A stretch of DNA of 26,064 bases from contig SHMQ01000036.1 of NCBI GenBank assembly GCA_008534395.1, positions 1-26,064 on the forward strand, in the 5' to 3' direction. Position 1 is the stretch's first letter, and each line of letters opens with the position of its first letter. Shown one piece after another: positions 1 through 7,312 of the stretch. The position numbers were made by a program, and so were the translations under genes. Source of the DNA: Candidatus Acidulodesulfobacterium acidiphilum. GTDB taxonomy: Bacteria; SZUA-79; Acidulodesulfobacterales; Acidulodesulfobacteraceae. The notes under the pieces were generated by a model, which was not told where the DNA came from, made no database searches, and worked only from the letters and a program-made list of their open reading frames with translations.

Positions 1-113
1 TAGTTTTTAAAAAATCCGCCGTAGTTATAATTTTGCATAGCAAACGCGGAAACCGAGCTAAAACCTAAAATAAGAATCGAAGCGGCTATTAAAAATAACC
101 TAATCTTAAACAT
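1..113 (-). CDS. Exported protein of unknown function, N-terminal fragment
   Basis: Only the first 37 codons lie in the window; the gene runs off the left edge. Read on the minus strand it starts at an ATG at 113-111, preceded by a strong purine-rich ribosome site (GGGGGGA, about 8 bases upstream). The product begins with two basic residues, a hydrophobic stretch and a small-residue end (SVSAFA), a typical Sec signal peptide cleaved around residue 25. The visible mature part is rich in Asn, Tyr and Gly. It is too short to assign to a family. It is transcribed away from the radical SAM operon across a 311-bp shared intergenic region. Confidence 0.6.
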   Translation of the reverse strand, partial: MFKIRLFLIAASILILGFSSVSAFAMQNYNYGGFFKN

Positions 114-263
114 AAGCGTAATCCCCCCTTTTAAATTATTTACTAATTATCCCTTTATAACCATTTATAATATAATATATTTAATAATATTATCATTATT
201 TAAAAATTTCTGTTGCGTAAGAGACATTTTTATAAATTCATTGCCGTTCATTCTCTTAATAAA

Positions 264-313
264 TGTCACCAAGTTGACAGAATTTTATTGCTTATAAAGT
301 TATGATGTAAACA
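264..313 (+). promoter_or_regulatory. Crp/Fnr-type class II promoter ahead of the radical SAM operon
   Basis: A TGTCA-N6-TGACA inverted repeat occupies 264-279 and a TATGAT -10-like box lies at 301-306. This puts the repeat centre at 271.5, which is -41.5 from a predicted start at 313, the classic activator geometry of Crp/Fnr-family proteins. The same spacing, to the base, recurs before the Cys-Gly peptide gene at 3430-3472. Which regulator binds is inference; a Crp/Fnr-type gene lies at 5343-6044. Confidence 0.5.
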
Positions 314-339
314 ATCGCAAATTTTGCTTGGCTTTGCAC

Positions 340-368
340 TTGACTATTAAGTTTATAATTATCATAAT
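340..368 (+). promoter_or_regulatory. Possible sigma70-type promoter for the radical SAM gene
   Basis: TTGACT at 340-345 and CATAAT at 363-368 are separated by 17 bases, each one mismatch from consensus. It would start transcription near 375, about 50 bases before the ATG at 425. In AT-rich DNA such matches also arise by chance. The rest of the 114-424 interval is AT-rich, with no open frame I can support. Confidence 0.35.
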
Positions 369-424
369 AATTATTAATATATAAAATATAGCAATGTTGC
401 TTATAATGAAAAATACTTTATATT

Positions 425-1441
425 ATGGACGGGTATAACAATAAAAACCGGAATAACGAGTTTTATATACAGTGGCATTTTATAGATTCCTGCAATCTAA
501 GGTGCAGCCACTGTTATCAAAAAGATTATAACCACAAAGAGATAGATTTTAACATGCTTAAATCTATTTTTTTAAAAATAAACGAAGCTATGTCGAAATG
601 GGGAATGGGTTGCTTTATTTCGCTGACCGGCGGGGAGCCTTTTTTAAAACCTGAGGGGCTTTTTTATTTAGCGGATTTAATAGAAAAATCGGATAATTTT
701 AAAAAATTTGCGATATTGACCAACGGCACATTGACCGACGACCGCATAATAAGCAAGATTAAGGATTATAAAAAACTTTCCGAAATTCAAGTATCTTTAG
801 ACGGACACGATGAAGAAACGCATGATAATATAAGAGGTGCGGGAACTTTTTTAAAAGCGGTCGAATCTATTCGAAAATTTAAAAATTCCTGCATTAAAAC
901 ATCGGTGATGTTTACCCTCCATAAAAAAAATATAGGGTCTGCCGTCAAGATGCTCACGCTTGCTGATTCCCTAAAAGTAAATTCTCTGACCGTGGAGCGG
1001 ATGACTACTATGAGCGAAGCCGAAAAGGAGGAATTTTTTATAGATGCCCCGGAATTAAAAAAAGTTTACTCCGATGTTTATTGTAAAGCAAAAAAGGAAT
1101 TATCGGGCAAGGATACCAAGCTAGTAACATCGAGGCCGTTGTGGAATTTGATAGACGAGAATACCGGCGGTTATTGTCCCGTCGGGTTTTCTTCCATTTG
1201 CGTCATGCATGACGGGACACTGCTGCCGTGCAGAAGGCTTTACCTGCCGCTCGGCAACATACTGACCGACGGGCTTTTCAAGGTATGGTATAATTCGGAT
1301 ATTTTATGGGAAATGAGAAAAAGGGATGATAGAAATGAATGTTCGAGCTGTGCCCATATCGAAAGATGCGGCGGATGCAAGGCTATAAGTTATTACCATA
1401 ATAAAGATTTAAACACAAAAGACCCGCAGTGCTGGATATAG
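425..1441 (+). CDS. Radical SAM/SPASM domain protein, putative peptide-modifying enzyme
   Basis: A 338-residue radical SAM enzyme. The SAM-binding [4Fe-4S] motif CNLRCSHC is at residues 23-30 and a GGEP motif follows near residue 70, the usual SAM-contacting turn. The C-terminal 90 residues form a SPASM-type domain with eight cysteines (about 251, 259, 269, 306, 309, 315, 318, 336), enough for auxiliary iron-sulfur clusters. SPASM enzymes typically modify ribosomal peptides or proteins (PqqE, sactionine synthases, AnSME). The next gene, 14 bp away, is a PqqD-like peptide-recognition partner, supporting peptide substrates. No Shine-Dalgarno site is obvious before the ATG. No substrate gene is adjacent; the Cys-Gly peptide at 3524 is the best candidate by promoter similarity. 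The exact reaction cannot be told from sequence. Confidence 0.9.
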   Translation: MDGYNNKNRNNEFYIQWHFIDSCNLRCSHCYQKDYNHKEIDFNMLKSIFLKINEAMSKWGMGCFISLTGGEPFLKPEGLFYLADLIEKSDNFKKFAILTNGTLTDDRIISKIKDYKKLSEIQVSLDGHDEETHDNIRGAGTFLKAVESIRKFKNSCIKTSVMFTLHKKNIGSAVKMLTLADSLKVNSLTVERMTTMSEAEKEEFFIDAPELKKVYSDVYCKAKKELSGKDTKLVTSRPLWNLIDENTGGYCPVGFSSICVMHDGTLLPCRRLYLPLGNILTDGLFKVWYNSDILWEMRKRDDRNECSSCAHIERCGGCKAISYYHNKDLNTKDPQCWI

Positions 1442-1455
1442 AGGAAAATTAAAAA

Positions 1456-1722
1456 ATGAGAATATTAAAACTTTCGGATAATGTCAGTTTAAAACAGTAT
1501 CAGGAAAAATATATGCTTTTTGACAACCTTAACGGAAATATATATAAACTTAACAGGCTTTCTTACGAAATATTATTATTGTGCGACGGGAAGAGCACTG
1601 ACGAAGATATAATAAACAATATAATAAATAATTTTGCCGTTTCTACGGAAAAGGCGGCAAAAGACTTTGACGATATAATAAATACGCTTTTAGATAAGCA
1701 TTATGTACTGAATATTATTTAA
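1456..1722 (+). CDS. PqqD-like peptide chaperone (RiPP recognition element)
   Basis: An 88-residue protein with the PqqD-family layout: an N-terminal beta-rich part (residues 1-35, with the characteristic hydrophobic-LN-L/I pattern NLNGNIYKLN) and helices at the C terminus ending in a DDIINTLL-type helix. PqqD family proteins bind the leader of a precursor peptide and hand it to a partner radical SAM enzyme. It follows the radical SAM gene by 14 bp with a GAGGA ribosome site in the gap, so the two are surely co-transcribed. The length matches stand-alone PqqD proteins. A palindrome and a separate promoter follow, so the operon probably ends here. Confidence 0.8.
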   Translation: MRILKLSDNVSLKQYQEKYMLFDNLNGNIYKLNRLSYEILLLCDGKSTDEDIINNIINNFAVSTEKAAKDFDDIINTLLDKHYVLNII

Positions 1723-1732
1723 TTTATGCCAT

Positions 1733-1783
1733 ATCGACCATGTCGATTTAATTTGACATTATATTAGCTGTAAGATTTATAAT
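1733..1783 (+). promoter_or_regulatory. Palindrome plus promoter ahead of the zinc-ribbon gene
   Basis: A perfect 6-bp inverted repeat ATCGAC-CAT-GTCGAT spans 1733-1747. It is followed by TTGACA at 1753-1758 and TATAAT at 1778-1783 with a long 19-base spacer. The palindrome sits just upstream of the -35 box, where an operator or activator site is common, but it could also be a weak hairpin at the end of the preceding operon. Confidence 0.35.
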
Positions 1784-1828
1784 TATAATATAAAGAAAGA
1801 TTAATCAAAAAAGACCGGAGTCAAAAAA

Positions 1829-2035
1829 ATGCCTATTTATCAGTATAAATGCCAAAAGTGCGGCAGGGATTTTGAAGTTTATCAAAGCAAGCTTTCCGAA
1901 TTTTATAGGAAAACCTTTAAAACAAAAAAAGAGGTGCGATGCCCATCCTGTAAAACCAAAGACGTTATTCTTGCAAAGAAGGTTGAACTTAAGGAAGCGA
2001 TTGCATGCGGCAAAACAGGCGGCGGTTTCGGGTGA
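1829..2035 (+). CDS. FmdB-type small zinc-ribbon protein
   Basis: A 68-residue protein beginning MPIYQYKCQKCG, the hallmark start of the FmdB zinc-ribbon family, with a second CPSCK pair near residues 38-42. The two CxxC knuckles should bind one zinc ion. The C terminus is Gly-rich (GKTGGGFG) with one further Cys. Family members are small cytosolic proteins of poorly known role, sometimes linked to amidase or formamidase expression. It stands alone between two promoter-like regions. About 150 bp of AT-rich DNA follow, in which I see only a weak TTTAGTT...AACTAAA hairpin near 2068-2095. Confidence 0.75.
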   Translation: MPIYQYKCQKCGRDFEVYQSKLSEFYRKTFKTKKEVRCPSCKTKDVILAKKVELKEAIACGKTGGGFG

Positions 2036-2189
2036 GGCACATAAAACAGGCAGGTTGCCTCGGATTTTTTTAGTTCGTTCGCGAGAAACTAAAATAAAGT
2101 TAAATTAAGAGGGTGGAGGTCTGCACCTGTTTAAAAATTATAATTATATAACCATGTTTAATTTATTTATTTAAAACAGGAGGTTTTAT

Positions 2190-2561
2190 ATGGCAAAAGT
2201 CGCGGTTATAGTCTTAGAAGGAACCGAACTTAAAGAATCGGTTGCAAAGATAAGGCATGCCATGATATACTCAAAAGAAATCAAGGCTTCAGGAAATGAA
2301 ATAATCCTTATTTTCGATGGCAATGGAACAAAGTGGCTCGATATAATATCCAATGACACATCCGACTTCGATTTTTTAAACAAGTTATTTAGAGAAATAC
2401 AATCGATGGGAATAATTTACAGGGCGTGCGACTTCTGTTCCACTAGAAAGGAGGTAAAAGACAGCCTTGTTAAAAAGAATATCGAACTCGTATCAGAATA
2501 CGACGGTCATCCCAATGTCGGCAGGTTGATAAACGAAGGTTATCAGGTAATAGTTATATAA
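2190..2561 (+). CDS. DsrE-like sulfur-carrier family protein
   Basis: A 123-residue protein with the alternating beta-alpha pattern of the DsrE/DsrF family (opening strand AKVAVIVLEG, central strand EIILIFDGNG, closing strand YQVIVI). A CDFC pair is at residues 80-83, at the position where the persulfide-carrying Cys of DsrE-like proteins commonly sits (YRACDFC). Family members pass sulfur atoms between proteins or act in thiol redox. It has a strong ribosome site (AGGAGG, 8 bases upstream) and is followed after 22 bp by the CcdA-like gene, so the pair probably forms a thiol or sulfur operon. It shows little similarity to the second DsrE-like protein at 7313-7723. Substrate and partners are unknown. 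Confidence 0.75.
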   Translation: MAKVAVIVLEGTELKESVAKIRHAMIYSKEIKASGNEIILIFDGNGTKWLDIISNDTSDFDFLNKLFREIQSMGIIYRACDFCSTRKEVKDSLVKKNIELVSEYDGHPNVGRLINEGYQVIVI

Positions 2562-2583
2562 TTTATGTAATTTGGAGATTTAA

Positions 2584-3374
2584 ATGACAGGATTTGAAAG
2601 CGGTTTTTTTGTGCCAGATGTATCATTGGCGGTAGCCTTTCTGGCAGGGTTGTTCTCTTTTGCAAGCCCATGCGTTTTTCCCTTAATCCCTTCTTATCTA
2701 TCATATGTATCCGGGTTTTCGGTTGCGGAACTTTCGGGCGGGAAAGGGGCGGCGGACGACGAAAGAAGACGGAAAGCGGCAAGGAGAGCCGTTGTTATCA
2801 ACTCGCTTTTTTTATATTAGGATTTACCGTAATTTTTGTGCTTCTCGAAATGTTCAGCGGGGCGGTGGCAGATTTTATAAAATCCGCGTGGGTAATGCGG
2901 ATAAGCGGCATAGTGGTTGTTCTCATGGGTTTATATATCGCGGGGATTTTAAACAAGCTTAAAATATTTTCGTTTTTAAACAGGGATGTCCAATTTAATT
3001 TGAAAAACAAGCCTGCGGGCATTATCGGCTCTGCCGTAATCGGCGCAATATTCGCGGGTGCGTGGACGCCCTGCATAGGCCCGATACTTGCCTCAATTCT
3101 TTTTATAAGCGCCACGCTTCATAATTCGCTTGAAGACGGCTTTCTTCTATTTACATATTCCATGGGTCTTGCCGTTCCTTTTTTTATAAGCGCGGTATCG
3201 TTAAATCTGTTCTTCACCGCATTTAAAAGATTTAAAAAATATATCCGGACAATCCAGATAATAATAGGAGTGCTTTTGATTGCCGTCGGGGTTTTGATAT
3301 TCTTTAACTATTTATCGATCATATCGCTATATTTCGGCAATACCTTTCATTACAACATACCTTATAACGGATAG
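2584..3374 (+). pseudogene. ccdA: CcdA/DsbD-type thiol-disulfide transporter, frameshifted
   Basis: A membrane thiol transporter of the CcdA family, which moves reducing power across the inner membrane for cytochrome c assembly or periplasmic disulfide reduction. The family signature Cys sites are visible: FASPCVFPLIPSYLSY in the first helix and AWTPCIGP in the second half. The reading frame breaks in a run of seven T at 2807-2813: the first frame stops at 2818-2820, and the remainder continues in the next frame as FFILGFTVIFVLLE to a TAG at 3372-3374. One more T would restore a normal protein of about 264 residues. This could be a sequencing or assembly indel, a phase-variable tract, or a real inactivation. 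Start ATG 2584 has a GGAG ribosome site. A second CcdA-like gene with a nearly identical C terminus ends at 25931. Confidence 0.85.
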
Positions 3375-3429
3375 GCGGGTTAATGAACACCTTATCCTGT
3401 CCCTGCATCTTCAAATAAAAAACGCCGAC

Positions 3430-3472
3430 TGTCACAATCGTGACATAATAATCCCAAATTGTAAAGTAAAAT
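3430..3472 (+). promoter_or_regulatory. Crp/Fnr-type class II promoter ahead of the Cys-Gly peptide
   Basis: A TGTCA-N6-TGACA repeat (with an extra C-G pair, so TGTCAC...GTGACA) is at 3430-3445 and a TAAAAT -10 box at 3467-3472. The repeat start and the -10 box are 37 bases apart, exactly as at 264 and 301. The predicted start site is about 3479, 45 bases before the peptide's ATG. The TGTCA-type half-site resembles those of CooA and related Crp/Fnr proteins rather than E. coli FNR (TTGAT). Confidence 0.55.
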
Positions 3473-3523
3473 AGATATTGTTATGTAATAAATAAATAAA
3501 AATTAACTAACGGGAGGTGCTTT

Positions 3524-3727
3524 ATGAAAAAATTAATTTTCATGACAATGGCTGCATTTATGATGTTAGGTTTGATTGCGGTTGGAAACGCAAATGCAAG
3601 TTATACCGGCATGTCAAACCCTTGCGGCAAAAACATGTCAAATGCCTGCGGCAAGAAAAAAACCTCGATGAAAAATTCTTGCGGTAAAATGAAAAATCCC
3701 TGCGGAAACGGCGGCGGAATGAAATAA
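3524..3727 (+). CDS. Small exported Cys-Gly repeat peptide
   Basis: A 67-residue peptide with an N-terminal Sec signal (hydrophobic residues 4-21, cleavage probably after ANA at residue 25). The 42-residue mature part carries four cysteines (34, 42, 53, 60), each followed by Gly, in the contexts NPCGK, NACGK, NSCGK and NPCGN, with many Lys and Met and a GNGGGMK tail. It has a strong ribosome site (GGGAGG) and its own Crp/Fnr-like promoter. Short Cys-rich repeat peptides of this sort are annotated in deltaproteobacteria and relatives, and I recall that some (ACGX-type) are listed as partners of radical SAM/SPASM enzymes. That link is from memory. It may be a modified peptide, a metal-binding peptide or an envelope thiol protein. 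Confidence 0.7.
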   Translation: MKKLIFMTMAAFMMLGLIAVGNANASYTGMSNPCGKNMSNACGKKKTSMKNSCGKMKNPCGNGGGMK

Positions 3728-3884
3728 AAAAAGCCGTTTATTGCCGGCGTAGATTAATTAGCTGTCCCTTGCTTTATTCTTTATCTTTATCATTATATTG
3801 TAGATTATATTATATAATGTAATGATATAATTCCAGGTTTTTAATACTGCGCCGGTTTGTTTATTTTAACGAGGATACGGTTTT

Positions 3885-5294
3885 GTGAAGCATAAGAAAT
3901 ATAAATCGTTGCATGTCCTTCAGGGTATTTTTGATATTTTTAGATTTAAGCGGTTGAAGAACAGCCTGCTTTATTTACCCATAATTTTAATTCCGTTACT
4001 TTTTGCATCCGTTATTTTTTTAACCGTTTATGTTTATGCTAAAGTTAATGCAAGCAATCAAAATGCCGATAAAAAATATTTATATTTAAAGAAACTTGCC
4101 GCACATAAAAATACCCATAAATTCCTAAATATTTACTGGAAAACTCCTATCGATGAGGGGAAACCCCCATATAAATGGCCCGAGATTCAAAAATCCCTTT
4201 CACCATCCTCTTGCATGGCATGCCATTACGATCAATATGAGGAATGGAAGAACTCAAGAATGGCGCATTCAATGGATGCAGGAGTGGTAGCGCAGCTTTT
4301 ATTAAAAAAAATGACCTCAAAACACTGGAAGCCTTGGGTTATGAGCTGTCTTAGCTGTCATTCGCCGCTTGCGGAATATTATATAAAACATAATAAATAT
4401 AAAGGGTTAGATAAAAAAGAAAAGTATATTTTAAAAAATGGTACAAAAGAAAAAAAAGCAATGGTTATTGCATTAAACGCACTAAAAATACCTATGAATA
4501 AAGGCGCCTTAAGCGTTAGCTGCGCTACATGTCATGTGAGATATTATCGCAGATTTGGTCCTGACATTAAAAAATATATGAAGCAGGGTAAGGTTGCACA
4601 CGGAGGCTTTGTTCCAAGCAAAGCATTTACAAAATCTTATTTTTGTATAAAATGCCATCAACTTCCTTCGGATAATAGAAGACTCAAAGGAAAATTATTT
4701 GAAAATACTTACTATGAATGGAAAAACAGCATCTACGCAAAAAAAGGCATTTCATGCGAAACGTGTCACACCCCTAATGGGTCAATGGCTTTTAAAAGTA
4801 TTTATAATAAAAACTTTGTATTGAAAGCCGTAACTATTCGCCTTAAAAAGGTTAACATTAATTCCGCTAATGTCCAAACAATTTTGAGTTTGACAAATTC
4901 AGGAGTCGGACATGATTTTCCTACTTATACGACGCCTAAGGTTATTTTGAATGTCGGGCAGGAAAATATCAAGGGGAAAGTTATTAAAAAGTCTGTTAAA
5001 AGTTATATAATAGGCTGGAGCGTGAGCTTAAATTTAAAGAAGCAATATTTTGATACGCGTCTAAAGCCTTTTCAAACAGCCAAGCTTATTTATGACCGCC
5101 CGTTAGTTGAAGGAGCGCAATATTTAAAGGCGTGGATTTACGTTGAACCGGAGTCGCATTATATACGCTTCTTTAAAGCATTTTTAAAGATTAAGCGGCT
5201 GCCGAAAATTATTAAAATTTTACTTTCAGAAGCACTAAAACAAGATTTAGATTGTAAATATCTATTGTGGGAAAAACGGATAAAAATAAATTGA
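3885..5294 (+). CDS. Membrane-anchored pentahaem c-type cytochrome
   Basis: A 469-residue protein with one uncleaved membrane anchor (about residues 27-52) and five CXXCH haem sites: CMACH 110, CLSCH 155, CATCH 213, CIKCH 254 and CETCH 291. Two of them lie beside Tyr-x-x-Trp-Lys-Asn-Ser segments (YEEWKNS, YYEWKNS), typical of the cytochrome c554-like multihaem family. Residues about 310-469 lack haem sites and look beta-rich. It should carry electrons on the periplasmic face, but partner and acceptor are unknown. The start is GTG at 3885 with a GAGG ribosome site 10 bases upstream; no in-frame ATG lies nearby upstream. The gene is convergent with the Crp/Fnr-like regulator; 48 bp without a clear terminator separate them. 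Confidence 0.85.
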   Translation: MKHKKYKSLHVLQGIFDIFRFKRLKNSLLYLPIILIPLLFASVIFLTVYVYAKVNASNQNADKKYLYLKKLAAHKNTHKFLNIYWKTPIDEGKPPYKWPEIQKSLSPSSCMACHYDQYEEWKNSRMAHSMDAGVVAQLLLKKMTSKHWKPWVMSCLSCHSPLAEYYIKHNKYKGLDKKEKYILKNGTKEKKAMVIALNALKIPMNKGALSVSCATCHVRYYRRFGPDIKKYMKQGKVAHGGFVPSKAFTKSYFCIKCHQLPSDNRRLKGKLFENTYYEWKNSIYAKKGISCETCHTPNGSMAFKSIYNKNFVLKAVTIRLKKVNINSANVQTILSLTNSGVGHDFPTYTTPKVILNVGQENIKGKVIKKSVKSYIIGWSVSLNLKKQYFDTRLKPFQTAKLIYDRPLVEGAQYLKAWIYVEPESHYIRFFKAFLKIKRLPKIIKILLSEALKQDLDCKYLLWEKRIKIN

Positions 5295-5342
5295 AAATTT
5301 TTTATTGAAGACCGGCTATTTCTTTTAATTTATTTAAATTTT

Positions 5343-6044
5343 TTATAATAATTTTTTTTTGTGAAAATCGATAATCCCCAAGTTTTTTAATTTATCCAGC
5401 ACAATCGTTGTCCTTTGCCTTGAGGCTCCCGTCAGGTTTGAAATTTCTTCGTGGGTTAATTTAAATTTAATATTTATTTGGATGCAGCGTTCTAATATAT
5501 TTGTTGAAGACGGTACGAGAACTTCCTCGACCCCAAAATTATTGGCAAGATAAATTAAAACCTCCGATATTCTGGCGTCCAAACTTTTATATGCCAGCGA
5601 TGCAATTTTTGTTGAAATATATTTAAACCGCAAACCGATTAATTTCAAAACCCTGTTGCCTATGACCGGATAAAGATTTAGTATTTTGTCGAAGTCGTCT
5701 TTTTTAAATTTACAAACCTCAGTATCCGTCAAAGCAAAAGCGCTTTCGGCATTTAAAAAATCGAAACTTGCTTCGCCGTCAAACACGTAATCGGCAAAAT
5801 TTCCAAAAATTTCATTCGGCTTTAAAATCTCTACTATAAATTCCTTTCCGTATTCCGTTGACAGCGTTATTTTAATATTGCCTTTTTTTAAAATATAAAC
5901 ATGGCTAGATTGAGATTCTCCTAAATATATAGTATCATTTTTCTTATAATATTCCATTTTCGATAAGTCGTCTATTAAACCTATATCTTTTTTTGAAAGA
6001 CTTTCGAAAATTTTTAGATTTTGCAACAACCAGAGTTTGCTCAT
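5343..6044 (-). CDS. Crp/Fnr-family transcription regulator
   Basis: A 233-residue protein with an N-terminal cyclic-nucleotide-binding-type beta barrel (residues about 10-125), a long dimer helix (about 130-165) and a C-terminal winged helix (LTHEEISNLTGASRQRTTIV, about 193-214). The recognition helix begins SRQR rather than the SRET of E. coli CRP, so a distinct operator is expected. The N terminus has no Cys cluster, so it is not an FNR-type iron-sulfur oxygen sensor; the ligand (nitric oxide, CO, nucleotide or other) is unknown. It is the only Crp/Fnr protein in the window and a natural candidate for the two TGTCA-N6-TGACA promoters. A half-site (TGTCA, 6104-6108) lies about 60 bp upstream of its start. 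Confidence 0.88.
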   Translation of the reverse strand: MSKLWLLQNLKIFESLSKKDIGLIDDLSKMEYYKKNDTIYLGESQSSHVYILKKGNIKITLSTEYGKEFIVEILKPNEIFGNFADYVFDGEASFDFLNAESAFALTDTEVCKFKKDDFDKILNLYPVIGNRVLKLIGLRFKYISTKIASLAYKSLDARISEVLIYLANNFGVEEVLVPSSTNILERCIQINIKFKLTHEEISNLTGASRQRTTIVLDKLKNLGIIDFHKKKLL

Positions 6045-6255
6045 ATTATTTAAATTTATATTTAAAATTTATTAAGATAAAAATATTAGAAAGAATAAGC
6101 AAATGTCAGAACGGTTATTATTTTATTTATAGTAATAAGCAATAAACTCATAGTGCGGCGAAACCGAAAGAATCGTAATGTGAAATTGTTTACCGAGCGA
6201 GTCTATTTTGATATTATACTATATAAAATAATAGTTTGAAATATGTATGTAAAAT

Positions 6256-6340
6256 CCCAAACCCAGATTTAGAAATTTATTTTCTGGATTTGGGTAAAAC
6301 CCCTAAATTGCCGATAGAAAACATTTAAATATTTTCTATC
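6256..6340. repeat. Two adjacent hairpins upstream of the IS remnant
   Basis: The 6045-6378 interval has no supportable gene. Two inverted repeats stand out: 6256-6267 with 6283-6294 (12 bp, one mismatch, CCCAAA...TTTGGG) and 6313-6321 with 6332-6340 (GATAGAAAA/TTTTCTATC, perfect). They may belong to the decayed insertion sequence or end transcription from either side. Neither has a convincing T-run. Confidence 0.4.
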
Positions 6341-6378
6341 GCAGGATTGGATTAAGGTTAAAATTTCTTTGCAATTAA

Positions 6379-6860
6379 AAGAGGAGGAAAAAATACATTA
6401 ATACCTTCGAGTGTTCCTACTCTTTAGACGAAGAAGCTATTTTAAAAGACGCTATGTATGACGGCTATTATGCTATAGAAACCAACGACTTAGAGCTTTC
6501 CCCTAAAGAGATAATTTCTAATTACGGAATGCTCTGGCAGATAGAAGAGTCGTTCCGCATTATGAAATCCACCATGGAAGTAAGACCCGTGTTCCACTGG
6601 ACGGAAGGAAGAATAAAAGGGCACTTTATGGTATGATTCCTATCCTTCCTTCTTGAAAGAAATTTGGAATTTAAACTTAAAGAGAAAGATATAGATTGTT
6701 CGCCGGAAAGAATAAAAGAAGCGCTTAATTCTTTGAATTTAGAGAAGCCGATATGGATAGCAACAAATTTATCATGAAGGTAAAGCCTATGCCTCTTGCG
6801 CATAACATATTTACCGCGCTAAGAATAAACTACCCGAAAAACATCTCCGATACCGCTTAA
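6379..6860 (+). pseudogene. IS1634-like (IS4-group) transposase, C-terminal remnant
   Basis: The frame from 6379 reads DGYYAIETND, then YGMLWQIEESFRIMKS and RPVFHWTEGRIKGHFMV, the conserved C-terminal catalytic block of IS1634/IS4-type DDE transposases, including the YREK-like Tyr/Arg/Glu context. The N-terminal two thirds are missing: a stop lies at 6376-6378. A TGA at 6634-6636 interrupts the frame where the family continues as FLSFLLERN, and a frameshift near 6745-6755 leads to the end VKPMPLAHNIFTALRIN and TAA at 6858-6860. At least three lesions show it is dead. It overlaps no other gene. Confidence 0.85.
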
Positions 6861-6937
6861 TCCTATATAAACACTAATCAAAATAGCTACGGTAGTAAAT
6901 TTTGCAGGAAATAAAATTGCAGATGCGCTATTTTATT

Positions 6938-6966
6938 GACTTTGAACTGAGTGGGGTGTCAAAGTC
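6938..6966. mobile_element. Probable right end of the IS1634-like element
   Basis: GACTTTGA (6938-6945) and TCAAAGTC (6959-6966) form an 8-bp inverted repeat around a G-rich core about 80 bp after the transposase stop. Such sequence is typical of the terminal region of IS1634-type elements, as I recall. The coding sequence of a different, truncated gene starts immediately afterwards. No matching left end is visible in 6045-6380. Confidence 0.4.
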
Positions 6967-6975
6967 AGAAAAAAA

Positions 6976-7194
6976 ATGCGCATTGAAACGCTTTCTCATG
7001 CTTTAGTTCGCTGGACGAGCGACGGATGGCGCACTGTTAACGATGCAGAGGTAAAAAATTCCGGACTAGGAGTTTTTTATAACGATTTGCCGACGGAAAA
7101 TTTAGCGGAAAACGATGAAATTGTTTTTACATTTTACTGGACAGATGAAGAAAAGTGGGAGAATAAGGATTTTTATGTTAAAATTAATGATTAA
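6976..7194 (+). pseudogene. Truncated C terminus of a GH15-like glucoamylase
   Basis: A 72-residue frame (ALVRWTSDGWRTVNDAEVKN, GLGVFYNDLP, EIVFTFYWTDEEKWENKDF) resembles the C-terminal end of bacterial glucan 1,4-alpha-glucosidases of family GH15. The catalytic part is absent and the frame begins directly behind the putative IS end, so an IS insertion or deletion probably removed the rest. The ATG at 6976 has no ribosome site, only a run of A. The family call is from memory of the C-terminal pattern; a stand-alone small beta-sandwich protein is the alternative. Confidence 0.5.
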
Positions 7195-7238
7195 AATAAA
7201 GAAAAATAAAAACTTTAGAAAAAAAGACGTTATAGAGA

Positions 7239-7291
7239 AAAAAGTCAGATTTTTGTTCCGCATTTATGCGTAAAATAAAATCTGACTTTTT
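7239..7291. terminator. Bidirectional intrinsic terminator
   Basis: A perfect 15-bp inverted repeat (AAAAAGTCAGATTTT at 7239-7253 and its complement at 7277-7291), with a small GCAT/ATGC hairpin inside the loop. Each strand has A before and T after the stem. It lies between the convergent glucoamylase remnant (ends 7194) and the DsrE-like gene (stop at 7313). Confidence 0.75.
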
Positions 7292-7312
7292 CATAAGCAG
7301 AGTTAAATTAGG

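Noticed and set aside
274-298. TTGACA at 274-279 as a -35 box with TATAAA at 293-298
   Set aside because: The spacer is 13 bases, too short. The same bases make better sense as half of the TGTCA-N6-TGACA site.
2807-2813. Programmed frameshift in the CcdA-like gene
   Set aside because: No stimulatory structure or internal ribosome site is obvious, and the family is not known for recoding. Kept only as one possibility beside indel error or phase variation.
2670-3374. A 234-codon open frame starting at ATG 2670
   Set aside because: Its first 45 residues are an out-of-frame reading of the CcdA N terminus. Only the part after about 2806 is real CcdA, so it was merged into one frameshifted gene.
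6634-6636. TGA as selenocysteine in the transposase
   Set aside because: The gene has lost its N terminus and has a further frameshift. A Cys-to-stop point mutation in a dead gene explains it.
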